From assembly GCA_018266375.1 (NCBI GenBank), contig JAFEAO010000004.1, positions 48,626 through 112,625 on the forward strand: a stretch of DNA of 64,000 nt, in the 5' to 3' direction. The translations under genes and the position numbers were made by a program. The notes beneath the pieces were generated by a model, which searched no databases, had not been told where the DNA came from, and was given only the letters and a program-made list of their open reading frames with translations. Positions 62,601 through 64,000 of this stretch are shown here, one piece after another (positions within the stretch are counted from its first letter, which is position 1; every line of letters begins with the position of its first letter). The stretch comes from Bdellovibrionales bacterium (GTDB lineage Bacteria > Bdellovibrionota > UBA1018 > CAIMNF01).

Positions 62601-63815
62601 ATGAGATTATATGTGCCATCTTTTTTAAAGAAATTTAACCTAATGTTTTTTAATCAAAAATATTTTTTTCAAGCAAGCTTCATTACGATGGTTATCGGTT
62701 TTGGTATGAATTTAAATGCAAGTGAAGTCAGTCAAAATGAGAAAAATATTGAAAAAGTTGTTACCCAATCATTTAAGCCACTTATAGATGAGTATGGTGT
62801 AGCTGGTATGGCTATAGGCGTAATTTACAACGGTAAAAGTTATGAAAAATATTATGGTGTCCGATCTAAAGATACAAATGAAAGCGTAAATAGTCAGACA
62901 CTTTTTGAGTTAGGTTCTTTAAGTAAAACTTTTACTGCTATTTCAGGAACATATGCCAATAATCAAGGTAAAATATCGTTCAACGATCATCCTAGTAAAT
63001 ACGTCCCTGCTTTAAAAAATTCAGAAATTGATAAGGTAAATTTATTAGAGTTATTAACTTATACAAGTGGCAATTTGCCATTACAATTTCCAGATAATAT
63101 CAAAACTGATAAGCAAATATTAGAGTATTTCAAAAATTGGAAAGTAAAGAATCCTCCTGGTACTTATCGTGAATACTCAAATCCAAGTATAGGACTTTTT
63201 GGGTATCTAACTGCAAAATCGATGAATGTTCCTTTCTCTTCATTATTAGAGAAGACTGTTTTTCCTCAACTTAATTTGAAACATACATACGTCAATGTTC
63301 CAGAAGCACAAAAAACGAACTATGCTTTTGGTTATGATGAAAATAATAAGCCAATTCGAGTTAATCCTGGTCCATTGTCGGATGAAGCATATGGCGTTAA
63401 ATCAACACTCCCAGATATGCTTAAGTTTGTAAATTCGAATCTTAATGTAGATACAAATAGCCCTGCTATGAAAAAAGCTATACTGGATACACACAAAGGA
63501 TATTTTAAAGTTTCTGATAGCGGTATGACACAAGCACTTGGATGGGAAATGTTTTCTTATCCCACTACTTCTGAAATTCTACAGGCTAGTAATTCAAAAC
63601 AAATCTTATTGGGCTCAAATCCTGTTGTAAAAGAATTATCGCAACCAAAATCTAAAGTTTTTCATAAAACAGGTTCGACTAATGGCTTTGGGGCGTATGT
63701 TTTATTTATTCCAGAAGAAGGATTTGGATTGGTTATGTTAATGAATAAAAAGATACCAAATGTAGATCGTATTAAGGCTTCATATAATGTTTTTGAGACA
63801 TTGAAAGATAATTAA
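62601..63815 (+). CDS. bla: Class C beta-lactamase (ADC-like)
   Basis: Up to 404 residues; a second ATG at 62643 gives 390 and places the signal peptide (ends near LNA) normally. The class C motifs are intact: the nucleophile in ELGSLSKTF, REYSNPSIGLFG and HKTGSTNGFGAYV. Overall it resembles Acinetobacter ADC enzymes but with many differences. It should hydrolyse cephalosporins in the periplasm. It lies between two inverted pdif sites. Confidence 0.9.
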   Translation: MRLYVPSFLKKFNLMFFNQKYFFQASFITMVIGFGMNLNASEVSQNEKNIEKVVTQSFKPLIDEYGVAGMAIGVIYNGKSYEKYYGVRSKDTNESVNSQTLFELGSLSKTFTAISGTYANNQGKISFNDHPSKYVPALKNSEIDKVNLLELLTYTSGNLPLQFPDNIKTDKQILEYFKNWKVKNPPGTYREYSNPSIGLFGYLTAKSMNVPFSSLLEKTVFPQLNLKHTYVNVPEAQKTNYAFGYDENNKPIRVNPGPLSDEAYGVKSTLPDMLKFVNSNLNVDTNSPAMKKAILDTHKGYFKVSDSGMTQALGWEMFSYPTTSEILQASNSKQILLGSNPVVKELSQPKSKVFHKTGSTNGFGAYVLFIPEEGFGLVMLMNKKIPNVDRIKASYNVFETLKDN

Positions 63816-63825
63816 CTTTCTCTAA

Positions 63826-63853
63826 AATTAACATAATACACCTTATACGAAAC
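63826..63853 (-). other. pdif (XerC/XerD) site, opposite orientation
   Basis: On the minus strand the XerC-type arm GTTTCGTATAA, the spacer GGTGTA and the XerD-type arm TTATGTTAATT match the consensus. With the site at 62501 it frames the beta-lactamase in the inverted arrangement typical of dif modules. Confidence 0.9.
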
Positions 63854-63900
63854 GTGTTATAATTTACTTTGAAATTCATATACTTATTTCAAAGTTTATA

Positions 63901-63928
63901 GCCCATCTTCCCCAAGGTGGGTTTTTTT
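63901..63928 (+). terminator. Intrinsic terminator after the pdif module
   Basis: GCCCATCTT pairs with AAGGTGGG around CCCC, followed by eight T. Confidence 0.75.
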
Positions 63929-63978
63929 TATGATTTTTCACGTTCCACGCCTATTATTTAAGCAATGTTTCACAACTT

Positions 63979-64000
63979 GTCGATAGGAAGGATTAGAGCA
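63979..64000. repeat. Second copy of the 22-bp left end of the 154-bp unit
   Basis: Identical to 62215-62236 and cut by the window end. It suggests that another copy of the unit begins here. Confidence 0.8.

Noticed and set aside
1..64000. CRISPR arrays and rRNA genes
   Set aside because: No regularly spaced direct repeats and no rRNA sequence were seen.

Overview
The first ~37.5 kb is GC-rich, tightly packed bacterial chromosome. It carries riboflavin synthesis, a SUF-type Fe-S operon that runs into mevalonate-pathway kinases, BamB, HtpX, a pantothenate/CoA operon, FHA, PilZ and GGDEF proteins, outer-membrane barrels and secreted proteases. The mix of Gram-negative envelope genes, a bacterial mevalonate route and many secreted hydrolases suggests a Bdellovibrio-like member of Bdellovibrionota. 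This is an inference from gene content, not a phylogeny.

At 37.56 kb a tRNA-His gene marks the left edge of an AT-richer integrative and conjugative element. From its left end it holds a large serine recombinase whose 3' end overlaps the tRNA, a 50-codon small ORF, an XRE regulator with a palindromic operator, a putative relaxosome protein, a nested dyad that looks like an oriT, a candidate MOBC/Replic_Relax relaxase, a VirB7-like lipoprotein, VirD4, and VirB10-9-8-6-5-4-3-2 (no VirB11 or VirB1 seen). Three small proteins of unknown role head the transfer operon. A divergent HNH endonuclease follows.

From 58.3 to 52.2 kb runs a translationally coupled six-gene operon: EamA exporter, short radical SAM enzyme, LivJ-like periplasmic binding protein, membrane histidine kinase, sigma54-activating response regulator and RimJ-like acetyltransferase. 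Copies of a TGAGACA-NN-TGTCTCA dyad lie upstream of this operon and again upstream of the transfer operon, where a -24/-12-like element (TGGCACGGAATTGCA) also lies. I propose an element-encoded make-export-sense-respond circuit that switches on conjugation. This is the most novel candidate in the window.

Next come a macrolide phosphotransferase gene (mph family) and a P-loop kinase gene. At 60,264 the sequence changes abruptly to Acinetobacter-like DNA: a guaA 3' fragment, an ANT(3'')-II-type aminoglycoside adenylyltransferase, a truncated LysR gene, a 154-bp unit whose two ends recur at the other junctions, and an ADC-like class C beta-lactamase flanked by two inverted pdif (XerC/XerD) sites. 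This is either a resistance island patched from Acinetobacter pieces or an assembly chimera; reads across 60,264-60,281 and 62,215-62,368 would decide.
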